Shown here in pieces: positions 16,851 to 24,832 of a DNA stretch of 64,000 nucleotides (position 1 is its first letter; every line of letters begins with the position of its first letter). Origin of the DNA: VRUE01 sp963796705 (GTDB lineage Bacteria > Actinomycetota > Thermoleophilia > Solirubrobacterales > 70-9); contig CAWCMK010000003.1 of NCBI GenBank assembly GCA_963796705.1, positions 372,001 to 436,000 on the forward strand, read 5' to 3'. A program made the position numbers and the translations under genes. The notes under the pieces are model-generated. The model saw only the letters and a program-made list of their open reading frames with translations. It was not told where the DNA came from and did no database searches.

Positions 16851-17693
16851 GTGTTTTCGCCACAGCGAAAGGCGGCTCGAGGATGGATAGGGCGACCTCA
16901 CCGACAAAGGACGGCGGTCGTTGCGCTCGCGGCGATAATGGCGAGCGGGGCCTCGGCGACTACGATCCTCGCCGCCGGCTACGGGACAACGATCCGCGCC
17001 GGCAATTTGGTTGTCAGATTGAGGGGCACGATCAACCCGAAAGTGCTGCCGAAGAACACGATGGCCCCGATCACGCTTCACGCTAGCGCCGCCATCGCGA
17101 CCGACGACGGCAGTCACGTTCCCCCGGTGCTGAGCACGCACCTGCAGGTTGACAAACACATCGGGATCGACACCACCGGGCTGCCGGTTTGCCCGCCCGG
17201 AAGGATCGAAGCAACCTCGCCGCCGCAGGCGATGAAGGCTTGCGGCCCGGCCTTGATCGGTAAGGGCGCCACCGCCGTCCAGGTCGAATTCCCCGAATCA
17301 TCTCCCTTCAGCGCACACGGTCCGGTGCTGGCATTTAACGGCCCATCGATCGGCGGTGGCTATGGAGGGAAGGGGTACCAGGAGCAGCTCTTCTACACCT
17401 ACGTCAGTGTGCCAGTGCCGACCGCTGTTGTTGTTGTCGCCAGGCTCTCGAAGGACAGCGGCAAATACGGTTACAAAGTCTCGGTCGAAATCCCCAAGAT
17501 CGCCGGGGGCGCAGGCTCTGTCACGAACGTTGAATTCACGATCGACCGAAAATGGACATATAAAGGCCAGCGTCACTCTTACCTCAATGCGGAGTGCCCC
17601 AGTGGCCGCTTCGTCAACCAGATCGAAGTCGCCTACGGCGGCGGCACCAACCTCCACGGCTCCCTGGTCAACAGCTGCCAGTCGAAGGGCTAG
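16851..17693 (+). CDS. Secreted protein of unknown function
   Basis: The frame opens at GTG (16851) and encodes 280 aa with a basic N-terminus and a hydrophobic signal-like segment (TAVVALAAIMASGASA). The mature part contains four conserved-looking Cys (LPVCPPG, MKACGPA, NAECPSG, NSCQSKG) and a distal block SVTNVEFTIDRKWTYKG. Similar secreted proteins with a RKWTYKG-like block are, as I recall, common in Solirubrobacterales; the function is unknown. It is convergent with the PadR-type regulator, and the pair lies between two partial tRNA-Ala copies, so it may have been brought in as a cassette. Confidence 0.7.
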   Translation: MFSPQRKAARGWIGRPHRQRTAVVALAAIMASGASATTILAAGYGTTIRAGNLVVRLRGTINPKVLPKNTMAPITLHASAAIATDDGSHVPPVLSTHLQVDKHIGIDTTGLPVCPPGRIEATSPPQAMKACGPALIGKGATAVQVEFPESSPFSAHGPVLAFNGPSIGGGYGGKGYQEQLFYTYVSVPVPTAVVVVARLSKDSGKYGYKVSVEIPKIAGGAGSVTNVEFTIDRKWTYKGQRHSYLNAECPSGRFVNQIEVAYGGGTNLHGSLVNSCQSKG

Positions 17694-17705
17694 CGGCGGC
17701 GTCAG

Positions 17706-18296
17706 TTACTGCCCGGCTTCGAGCTGGGCCTCCAGCTCTGCTGCCCATCCCTCCGCGTAGGCCATGAAGTCGGCGAGAAAGCGCGCCGATATTGCTAGAT
17801 AGCGTGGGCCACCCGCCGCCCCGAATGCCTCTGCGCGGGGGATGATCTCTTCCCGTAGTTCATCGACCAAGCCCTGATTCCGCTCCCGCAGCATCCGCAC
17901 CAATTTCACCTGATCCTCGCCCTGCAGTGCATCGGCGAAGAACAGCCGGAGCAATCCCTCGTCGCGCATCTGCGCCGGCGCCAGCTTTGGTGAGCGCAAC
18001 CAGGTTCGCAGCGCGTCCTCGCCGCTCTCGGTGATCGCGTAGGCGGAGCGGCTCCGGGCCCCTTGGGGATCGTCGCGTCTGCTTAGCAGCCCCGCTCCCT
18101 CCAGGCGCGCCAGCTCCGGATACACCTGCGCCAGCGAGGTCGGCCAGAAGTTCTGAGTCGACCGGTCTGCAACTTTCTTGATCGCGTACCCCGAGCTGAT
18201 GCCCAGGCGAACCATGCCGAGCACCAGGTGGGAGGTCGGCGTCAGCTTTATCACCGCCGGCGATCGGCTCGTCGGGTCCAACTCGGCTGAGGTCAT
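17706..18296 (-). CDS. PadR-family transcriptional regulator
   Basis: A 196-aa winged-helix regulator from the ATG at 18296, which has AAAGGA five bases upstream; the longer frame to 18404 runs into tRNA-derived DNA. The N-terminal PadR domain reads LVLGMVRLGISSGYAIKKV, SLAQVYPELARLEGAGLLSR and RSAYAITESGEDALRTWL. The C-terminal ~90 residues form the helical dimerisation domain (Vir_act_alpha_C type). PadR proteins usually repress an adjacent gene and themselves. No transporter or enzyme gene is adjacent, so the target is unclear. Confidence 0.9.
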   Translation of the reverse strand: MTSAELDPTSRSPAVIKLTPTSHLVLGMVRLGISSGYAIKKVADRSTQNFWPTSLAQVYPELARLEGAGLLSRRDDPQGARSRSAYAITESGEDALRTWLRSPKLAPAQMRDEGLLRLFFADALQGEDQVKLVRMLRERNQGLVDELREEIIPRAEAFGAAGGPRYLAISARFLADFMAYAEGWAAELEAQLEAGQ

Positions 18297-18306
18297 GATC
18301 CTTTGA

Positions 18307-18334
18307 TGATCGGTTTCACGCGATATATCGATCA
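18307..18334. promoter_or_regulatory. Inverted repeat upstream of the PadR-like gene
   Basis: TGATCG (18307-18312) and CGATCA (18329-18334) form a perfect inverted repeat with a 16-bp spacer, and the right part of the spacer with the right arm contains the 10-bp palindrome CGATATATCG (18321-18330). It begins 10 bp upstream of the regulator's ATG, a suitable place for an autoregulatory operator or promoter. Binding by PadR is inference. Confidence 0.45.
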
Positions 18335-18343
18335 TGCCATATC

Positions 18344-18386
18344 TGAAGCTAGCCGGACTCGAACCGGCGACCCCCTGGGGGCGATC
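18344..18386 (-). repeat. Second 3'-half copy of tRNA-Ala(CGC)
   Basis: Forty of 43 bases match the 3' half of the complete tRNA-Ala(CGC) gene 165 bp away (18509-18551). The differences are at 18346 and at two positions around the anticodon stem. No D arm or 5' acceptor strand is present. With the copy at 16716-16755 it flanks the secreted-protein/PadR cassette. Confidence 0.72.
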
Positions 18387-18508
18387 GGTGCCTGCAAACC
18401 CCATCTCGCAAAGGCCAAGCCACTAGTGCCTCAAAGTGCCCCCTGCCACCCGTCTGTCAAAGCGTTCTCCGGCTACAGAAAGTCGCGAGTTGCAGGGATT
18501 TCTTGGTA

Positions 18509-18581
18509 TGGAGCTAGCCGGACTCGAACCGGCGACCTCCTGGGTGCGATCCAGGCGCTCTTCCAGCTGAGCTATAGCCCC
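18509..18581 (-). tRNA. tRNA-Ala (anticodon CGC)
   Basis: A complete cloverleaf on the minus strand: acceptor GGGGCTA pairing with TAGCTCC (one G-T pair), D stem GCTC/GAGC, anticodon stem CCTGG/CCAGG with loop ATCGCAC (anticodon CGC), T stem GCCGG/CCGGC with loop TTCGAGT, discriminator A. CCA is not encoded. Total 73 nt. Two partial copies of its 3' half lie downstream. Confidence 0.93.
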
Positions 18582-18988
18582 GAAAAACGGCTGATTTGCA
18601 GGGAAACAGAGATCCCCCTGCGTCCAACTCAAGGGTCGCCATTGTAGCTCGATATCCCCGGGCATGCCTGGGCCCAGGGTTTCCCGGCACGGGAGGAGCC
18701 CCCAGCGGGCGCAGCCGGGGCCTGATGCGCGCGAGATCAAGTGCCCCATCACCCGGCGGCCCTTCTGGCGCGCCTCCAACCGAACTCCCCCAGTTCCGCG
18801 ACGCGGCATTTGAGGCGGACGTCGCCGACAGCACCCCCGGGACGATCGGCGCGCACAAATCTGAAGCGGTCGCCTTGAAGGGATGAGCGGAGTGCAGGTC
18901 CGAGCAGGATTGCGGTACGGCTCATGGCGAGCGACAGCACGCTCCGGGGCCACCATCGAACTTCAGGGGCACATGTAGATTAGGAGCT
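18582..18988. other. Intergenic region with no recognised gene
   Basis: Between the minus-strand tRNA-Ala and the plus-strand FG-GAP gene. Open frames are short shadows. It presumably carries the tRNA promoter and, at its right end, the TTAGGAG ribosome-binding site for the next gene. No repeats or RNA structures were recognised. Confidence 0.45.
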
Positions 18989-20626
18989 GTGAAGCGGCTT
19001 CTCGTCCTCGGCTTCGTTCTCGTTGGATGCCTCGCACCGGTGCAGGCGGCCGCTGCGCCGGTCAGCTTCACGGCGAACCAAATCGAAGTCGGCGGTACTG
19101 CCTCCGACGTCGCGGTCGGTGATCTCGACGGCCACAACGGCCCGGATCTGGTGGCTGCGGTAGGCGAAAACCTCGTCGTTCTGCTCAACAACGGAAATGG
19201 GACCTTCGGCCCCCCTCACTCCTATCCCGCGGGCTGTCCAGTCTCCGAGGTCGAACTTGGCGACCTCGTCAACCCGAGCCTGAAGAACGTTGTCGACGGC
19301 CATCTCGATGCCGTCTACGCCTGCGACCTCAACGGCGGTAGCACCCAGTACCTAAGCCGGGCGGCGGGGGACGGCAATGGCGGCTTCGGGGCGCCCGATC
19401 CCCACCCTGAACTCAACTTCGGTCCCTTCTGGCGCGTGCAACCCCAGAGCTTTGGTCTGGCCCAGCTACGGGCTCCAGGCCTGCCCTTGGTGCCCGTCTT
19501 CGGGCGCAGCAACCACGTACCGTTGAACCATCCCGAATACTGGAACGCGCTCTGTGTGACCTATGACTGGACCAGCGCCGAATGCCTGAACGAACCCGAA
19601 TACCCGAGCATCGGCCCGCCCGTCATCAGCGGTTCGATCGCCGAATCGCGGGCATTTACTCTCGGCGGCCAAAAAGGCATCCTCGACTTCGGTCCGGCCT
19701 CTGGAGTCTGGGCCTGGAGCACACGGGAACTCGCGCCGAAACTGCCGACCACCGCCGAAGACTTCTTTTCGCTCACGATCGGTGACCTCGCCGGCGACGG
19801 CCCTGACATCATCAGCGCCGCTGGCACCTGTGGCTGTGGCTTCGAAGATCAACCTGCGGCTGGACAGCTCGACGTCCTCGCCGGAACCACGGGGACAGGG
19901 GTCCCGGACCAGGTCGGGACGAAGACCCCTTCGGCGCCGGGGATTACGAACATCGCCACGGGCGACTTCGACGTCGACGGGCACGAAGACGTGATCGGCA
20001 CCAGCTATTCCTACGATCGCGCGACCTCAACCTCCACCGGCGCCGTCTTCGTCCAGTCGGGCAACGGCGCAGGCAGCCTGGGCACGCCGCAAATGTTTCC
20101 CCTCAGCCACAGCGAAAGCTTCAGCAGAGCACCGGTGCGCGTCGCCGACCTCGACGGCAATGGCGGCGCCGATGCGGTGGCGATCATCGGCGGCAAGGTC
20201 GAGGTGCTCCTGAATAACCAGAGCAAGGCGAGCCCTGTGCCCACCCACCTGAAACCGCTGTCCGGGATCAAGGGACTGCCAAAGGTGGTTCACGTCGACA
20301 AGCACGGAAACGTCCTGCTCGGGACGGCGAAGAACCCTCCGACCGCGAGCGTTGGCCTGACCATCGTCCTTCCAGGTGCGAAAACGGGCAAAGGCAAACA
20401 CCGCCCGTTCGCCCTGGCGAGGACAAGCGGCAGGAAGAAGACTGTCATCGGCCACGTCAAAGTCACGATTCCTCCTGGCAAGAAGCGCCAGCTGAGGGTT
20501 CACCTCAAGAGGAGGGTGAACAGCACTCTGAAGACCAAGCTGACGGTCGTCGCCACCGCCGCCGACGGGAGCCAGCAGACACTGACCAGGCGGCTGACGA
20601 TCGAGCCGGCGAAGAAGGCGAAGTAG
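18989..20626 (+). CDS. Secreted FG-GAP/VCBS-repeat beta-propeller protein
   Basis: A 545-aa protein opening with GTG after AGGAG, with a signal peptide (RLLVLGFVLVGCLAPVQAAAA). FG-GAP-like Asp-rich repeats follow: DVAVGDLDGHNGPDLVAA, NIATGDFDVDGHEDVIGT and RVADLDGNGGADAVAI, the last two with calcium-loop spacing DxDxDG/DxDGxGxxD. The C-terminal ~110 residues are Lys/Arg-rich (HVKVTIPPGKKRQLRVHLKR), a tail shared with other secreted proteins in this window. Such propellers bind ligands or proteins at the cell surface; no catalytic site is visible. Confidence 0.85.
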   Translation: MKRLLVLGFVLVGCLAPVQAAAAPVSFTANQIEVGGTASDVAVGDLDGHNGPDLVAAVGENLVVLLNNGNGTFGPPHSYPAGCPVSEVELGDLVNPSLKNVVDGHLDAVYACDLNGGSTQYLSRAAGDGNGGFGAPDPHPELNFGPFWRVQPQSFGLAQLRAPGLPLVPVFGRSNHVPLNHPEYWNALCVTYDWTSAECLNEPEYPSIGPPVISGSIAESRAFTLGGQKGILDFGPASGVWAWSTRELAPKLPTTAEDFFSLTIGDLAGDGPDIISAAGTCGCGFEDQPAAGQLDVLAGTTGTGVPDQVGTKTPSAPGITNIATGDFDVDGHEDVIGTSYSYDRATSTSTGAVFVQSGNGAGSLGTPQMFPLSHSESFSRAPVRVADLDGNGGADAVAIIGGKVEVLLNNQSKASPVPTHLKPLSGIKGLPKVVHVDKHGNVLLGTAKNPPTASVGLTIVLPGAKTGKGKHRPFALARTSGRKKTVIGHVKVTIPPGKKRQLRVHLKRRVNSTLKTKLTVVATAADGSQQTLTRRLTIEPAKKAK

Positions 20627-20912
20627 CACCCCACCATGGGGATCTCGCGCTCCTCCCTGGAGAGCGGGACGCCGGCGCCACCGAGGTCGGCAAACGATGC
20701 GTTCTTGCCCTTCGCCCGACAGATAGATCGCAGCGGGGCGCGCGGCTCGAGCGGCACAACCGGCTCACGATCGTCGCCGCGCCTGGTCTCGCTGACCGAC
20801 CCGGCCTCGTCGATCGACGATTCAAGCCGCGGGGTCAAGGAGCCGTCCCTAAATCGCTCGCTGCAGGGAAGGGGTCACCAGGCCCACGGCGAGAGAATCA
20901 CCATCTTTGGCC

Positions 20913-22526
20913 CTACGAGAGGTAGAGGGCGATAGCTGTCGCCAAGGCCCTCGCAGCGCGACGTTGGAACGCTGGGCTCACCAGGCGAGTCGCGTCGGCG
21001 GAATTGCGCATGTTGCCGCACTCGATCAGCACCTTCGGGACGGTCGTCAGGTTGAGCCCAGCGAGGTTCTCGCGAGGAGAGACGCCGCCCGCCCCGTCGT
21101 AATCGCTGATCGGCATCCCGGTGATGCGGTGATAGCTCCTCAAAAGCAGCCGACCGAAGACCCTCGATGCGCCAATCACGCCGTCGTTCGGGCCGTCGGC
21201 TACGGGCTCAAGGATCGCGAAACCACGGCCGCCGGGTGGCCCACCGTCGGCGTGAATGTCGATCGCCACGTCCGCGTTTGCCCGGTCGATGATCCGCGCG
21301 CGCCGCGTGACGCAGGGCCCGATGCCGTGGTTGGTGTGGCGGGTTAGCACGACCCTGGCGCCCTCGGCGCGCAGGTCGGCGGCGAGGCGCTCGGCGACAT
21401 TGAAGTTGAAGCGCGCCTCGCTGTAGCCGCCGTCGGTTTCGGTGCCGGTCGTATCGCACGTCTCCCGTTCGCGCCCGTTCCAGACCAGATGATCGATGTA
21501 GGCCGGGTCGCTGTAGTTGCGGCCGTTGTGGCCGGGGTCGATGCCGATGATCCTGCCGGCGAGAGGCTTCCGCGTCGATCGCGGCGTGGGTCGTTTCGGG
21601 GACGGACCGGGCGCTGGCTTCAGGGTCGGAGCCTCGATCACCGCCCTCGAGCCGGCCTGCCCGCAACCGCAGGCAAAGAGTGCCACCGCGCCGATCGCCA
21701 GCGCCGCGCTTCCTTTTCGCCGAGCCGCCGAGACAGGGCGTCCACGCCACTGGATTGCCAAGAACCAGAGGGCGCCCGCTGCGGTGAGCAGGCAGGCGAC
21801 GTAGAAGTTGAGCCGCAGGCCGAGGATGTGGTGGGCGGGGTCGACCCGCAGGGACTCCTCGAATATTCGGAAGGCCGAGTAGCCGGTCACGTAGAGCGCG
21901 AACAGGCCCGGCGGGCTGATGCGGCGTCTGTGACCCAGCCAGATGAGGAAGGCGGCCAGGCCGAGGTCCCAGATCAGCTCGTAGAGAAAGGTGGGGTGGA
22001 AGGTCGAGAAGGCCGCGTAGCCGGCGGGCCGGTGTGCGGGTGAGATCTGCAGACCCCAGGGAAGGTTGGTGGGCCCACCGAATAGCTCCTGATTGAAGTA
22101 GTTACCAATCCGCCCGATCGCCTGGCCGACGAGCAGACCGGGCGCCGCTGCGTCCATAAACGGCGCCGGCGAGATCCCGGCCCGGCGCAGGCGCCAGAGG
22201 CCGACGAAGGTGCCGAGGGCGATTCCACCCCAGATGCCCATACCTCCGTCCCAGACCGCCAGCGGCCCCCACCAGTGCGGCGGAACTTCACCACTGCTAG
22301 TCAGATCGAAATAAAGTCGACCTCCGAGGAGCCCGGCCGGGAACCCCCAGAGCGCGACGTCATAGACCAGCGACCGCGAGCCGCCCTGGGCCTGCCAGCG
22401 GCGGGCAGTGATCAGCAACGCGGCCCCCAGCCCGACGACATACAGCAACCCATAGGCGTGGATTTCGAAAGGGCCGAGCTGCAATCCGCTCGAACCGGGG
22501 CTCGGGATCGAGGCGCTGGCGATCAT
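20913..22526 (-). CDS. lgt: Lgt-amidase fusion: prolipoprotein diacylglyceryl transferase plus N-acetylmuramoyl-L-alanine amidase
   Basis: One uninterrupted frame of about 537 aa from the ATG at 22526 (a TTG at 22565 is possible). Residues ~10-270 are Lgt, a membrane enzyme that attaches diacylglycerol to the lipobox Cys: FEIHAYGLLYVVGLG, the signature GRIGNYFNQELFGGP, HPTFLYE and a C-terminal RIFEESLR. Residues ~275-300 are hydrophobic and contain FACGCG, a lipobox-like sequence. From ~330 an Amidase_3 domain follows: IIGIDPGHNG (zinc His), a conserved Glu in GGYSEARFNFNVAERL, DIHADGG (second His) and VLIECGNMRNSADA (catalytic Glu). Such an amidase cleaves peptidoglycan stem peptides. No ATG or GTG was found between the two parts, although a TTG near the junction could allow separate initiation. 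Confidence 0.88.
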   Translation of the reverse strand: MIASASIPSPGSSGLQLGPFEIHAYGLLYVVGLGAALLITARRWQAQGGSRSLVYDVALWGFPAGLLGGRLYFDLTSSGEVPPHWWGPLAVWDGGMGIWGGIALGTFVGLWRLRRAGISPAPFMDAAAPGLLVGQAIGRIGNYFNQELFGGPTNLPWGLQISPAHRPAGYAAFSTFHPTFLYELIWDLGLAAFLIWLGHRRRISPPGLFALYVTGYSAFRIFEESLRVDPAHHILGLRLNFYVACLLTAAGALWFLAIQWRGRPVSAARRKGSAALAIGAVALFACGCGQAGSRAVIEAPTLKPAPGPSPKRPTPRSTRKPLAGRIIGIDPGHNGRNYSDPAYIDHLVWNGRERETCDTTGTETDGGYSEARFNFNVAERLAADLRAEGARVVLTRHTNHGIGPCVTRRARIIDRANADVAIDIHADGGPPGGRGFAILEPVADGPNDGVIGASRVFGRLLLRSYHRITGMPISDYDGAGGVSPRENLAGLNLTTVPKVLIECGNMRNSADATRLVSPAFQRRAARALATAIALYLS

Positions 22527-22641
22527 TCGCCGCCCAGGGTAGAGGTCCTCCCTAAGGACCCGCAAACCCCATGGGACGATCCTCCCAGGGCGCTGGTATC
22601 CGCAGGGATAACCACATAGGCTTTAGGTTCCGGGGACGAAG

Positions 22642-23616
22642 ATGGGCATTCTCGACGAGGCAATCCGAGAGCACCTCGAGTTGATGCGCCAGCACGGCGC
22701 GGACGAATCCGCGCTGAAAGCGCTCGAGGACGACGCCTTCGGCCGGCCCAAGCGGCCCGATGCCGGCGAGGCGCTCTCCGATAGCGCCACCGAGGCAGCG
22801 ACGGAGTTCATGGCGCAGCCGGATCTCGAGGCCGCCGAGAGGGTCGATCGCGCAGAGCAGGGGGAGGACGATGCCGCAGAGCCCCAAACGCGTCCCCCGC
22901 GCCGCGAGCCCCTCGCCGACGTTCAGGAGCCCCCCGAGCACCCGGCTCCCACGGAGGAGCCACCCGAGGACCTCGACGTCGAGGAGCCTGCCGCCGAAGA
23001 GGAGCAGCCCGCCCTCGAACATGAGGCCGTCAGTGAGCCGCCGTCCGAGCCCGAGGAGCTGCCCGCCAGCCACTCCACCGAGGAGCGGCAGATCATCGCC
23101 GACCAGCCAACCCAGATCTTCGACGTTGAGCAGGAGCTGGAGGCGGTTCCCGAGGCTGCCGAGCCCTCCGACGAGGAGCTGATCGCCGAGGCGGCCTCCG
23201 AGCCGCGTCTCGGACCCGCCGAACCGAGTGGGGCAGTCGATTCGGACGAGGAGGCCGAGGCCGGCAAGGAAGAGGACGAGGAAGACTTCTTCGATGAGCA
23301 GCGTCTCTCCGACGAGCTCGACCAGGCGCTGGAGGCGCCGGTCGAGCCCGAGTCCGAGGAAGCCGTGCGGCCGAGCACCGAGGAATTCGAGTCCGAGGAA
23401 GCCGTGCGGCCGAGCACCGAGGAATTCGAGTCCGAGGAATTCGAGTCCGCGGATGAGGAGGAGGAGCCCGTCTCGGAGGAGCACGAGCGCCCGGCGGCGC
23501 GCGCTGAGGATGAGGACCTCCTCGAGGAAACCCCTGACTTCCTCGAGGAAGCCCCGGAGGACGACCAACTCTGGTTCGAGCAAAAACCCCCGAAGGACTT
23601 CGACTTCGACGATTAG
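22642..23616 (+). CDS. Acidic repeat-containing protein of unknown function
   Basis: A 324-aa protein extremely rich in Glu, Asp and Pro. A conserved-looking N-terminal helix (MGILDEAIREHLELMRQHGA, followed by an EDDAFG turn) and a C-terminal motif (QLWFEQKPPKDFDFDD) frame a low-complexity acidic middle. The middle contains a 13-residue unit SEEAVRPSTEEFE repeated twice plus a partial copy. No signal peptide or membrane segment is visible, so it is probably cytoplasmic and largely disordered. I recall the N- and C-terminal motifs from hypothetical proteins of Thermoleophilia; no function is known. ATG start; tRNA-Ala(TGC) follows 22 bp downstream. Confidence 0.78.
   Translation: MGILDEAIREHLELMRQHGADESALKALEDDAFGRPKRPDAGEALSDSATEAATEFMAQPDLEAAERVDRAEQGEDDAAEPQTRPPRREPLADVQEPPEHPAPTEEPPEDLDVEEPAAEEEQPALEHEAVSEPPSEPEELPASHSTEERQIIADQPTQIFDVEQELEAVPEAAEPSDEELIAEAASEPRLGPAEPSGAVDSDEEAEAGKEEDEEDFFDEQRLSDELDQALEAPVEPESEEAVRPSTEEFESEEAVRPSTEEFESEEFESADEEEEPVSEEHERPAARAEDEDLLEETPDFLEEAPEDDQLWFEQKPPKDFDFDD
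23350..23440 (+). repeat. 39-bp in-frame tandem repeat inside the acidic protein gene
   Basis: Two exact 39-bp copies at 23350-23388 and 23389-23427, followed by a partial third copy (23428-23440). Each encodes 13 residues, so copy-number changes would keep the frame. Confidence 0.9.
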
Positions 23617-23638
23617 TTCGGTCCTAGACTTCAGCTAC

Positions 23639-23711
23639 GGGGCCATAGCTCAGCTGGCAGAGCGCCGCCTTTGCAAGGCGGAGGTCGCCGGTTCGATCCC
23701 GGCTGGCTCCA
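23639..23711 (+). tRNA. tRNA-Ala (anticodon TGC)
   Basis: A complete cloverleaf: acceptor GGGGCCA with TGGCTCC, D stem GCTC/GAGC, anticodon stem CCGCC/GGCGG with loop TTTGCAA (anticodon TGC), T stem GCCGG/CCGGC with loop TTCGATC, discriminator A. 73 nt, CCA not encoded. An IS481-type transposase remnant begins ~175 bp downstream. Confidence 0.95.
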
Positions 23712-23886
23712 CTATCAGCAAAGTCAGCTACAGAGCTAAAAAATCGACTCAGACACCACTCAATGAGGCGATGAATTTTGGCGTGGGTACCACATTTGGG
23801 TACCAAGTCATCCCGGATCTGCACCACGGAGTCCCCATCTCTCAGGCGCACGACTGAGGGGTTGGCGGACCACCGGCACCCAAGTT

Positions 23887-24771
23887 TTGGTCCAGGCGGT
23901 TCGCGTTCCCTCGGTCTCAACGATCTGGCGGATCCTGCGGCGCGAGGGCCTGGTCTGCCCGCAGCCCCAGAGGCGCCCTCGCTCCTCGCTGATCCGTTTC
24001 TGCGCCGAGCTGCCCAACGAGATGTGGCAGGCCGACATCACCCACTGGGCGCTCGCCGGCGAGCGGCACGTCGAGATCCTCAACATGCTCGACGACCACT
24101 CACGGCTGTTCTTGGCCTCGCGTGCCTTCCCGACCGTCAGTGCCGCCGACGTCGTGCAAGTCTTTCAGGGGGCGGTCTCCCTGCACGGGCCTCCTGCCAG
24201 CCTGCTCTGCGACAACGGCGCCGTGTTCACCGGCACCCCGCGCGGCGGCAAGGTGCTCCTGCGGGTCGAGATGGAGCGCCTCGGCGTCATCGCCAAGAAT
24301 TCGCGGCCGGCCCTATCACCCCCAGACCCGCGGGAAGGTGGAGCGCCTGCACCAGACGCTGAAGCGCTATCTGGCAAAGCAGGCACCCGCGCCAACGCTC
24401 CCTGAGCTACAGGGCCAGCTCGACGCCTTCGCGCACTACTACAACGCGATCAGGCCCCACCGGGCCCTTGGCGGGCGCACGCCCCTGCAGGCCTACGGCG
24501 CCCGGGTAAAGTCCCGGTCGGCCTCAATCGAGCGCTCCGAGACCGACTTCCGAATTCGCCACGACAGGGTCGACGCCGGGGGGACGATCACTCTGCGCCA
24601 TGACTCAAAGCTCCACCACACATCGGTATCGGGGGCGCCCACAAGGGCATGCCGGTCAAGCTCCTCATCGCCGACCGCGACATCCGCGTGCTCGACCTCC
24701 AAACGGGCGAGCTGATCCGCCGGCTGAGGCTCGCTCCGAGCCGCGACTACCAGCCGATCGGAGGGGATTGA
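23887..24771 (+). pseudogene. IS481-family transposase remnant
   Basis: Three reading frames must be joined to recover one DDE transposase. Frame one gives IWRILRREGLVCPQPQRRPR, MWQADITHWAL (first Asp) and LLCDNGAVFTG (second Asp). After a shift near 24300 a second frame gives YHPQTRGKVERLHQTLKRYL (Glu) and YYNAIRPHRALGGRTP. A third frame from about 24625 gives LLIADRDIRVLDLQTGELIR and ends at TGA 24769-24771. The N-terminal HTH part is missing. Just downstream, 24783-24825 holds short related repeats (GCGCGACAT, GTCGCGACA) that may be the element's right inverted-repeat end. Confidence 0.85.
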
Positions 24772-24832
24772 GTGTCTACGATGACGCGCGACATCTGTCT
24801 CCGATGTCGCGACACATCACACACCGAATCGC

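Noticed and set aside
20649..20667. Hairpin CGCTC/GAGCG after the FG-GAP gene as a terminator
   Set aside because: The stem is short with a bulge and there is no T-run, so it is not supported as a rho-independent terminator.
20500..20838. Minus-strand 112-codon frame overlapping the FG-GAP gene's 3' end
   Set aside because: It mostly lies opposite coding sequence, lacks a plausible start signal and shows no domain.
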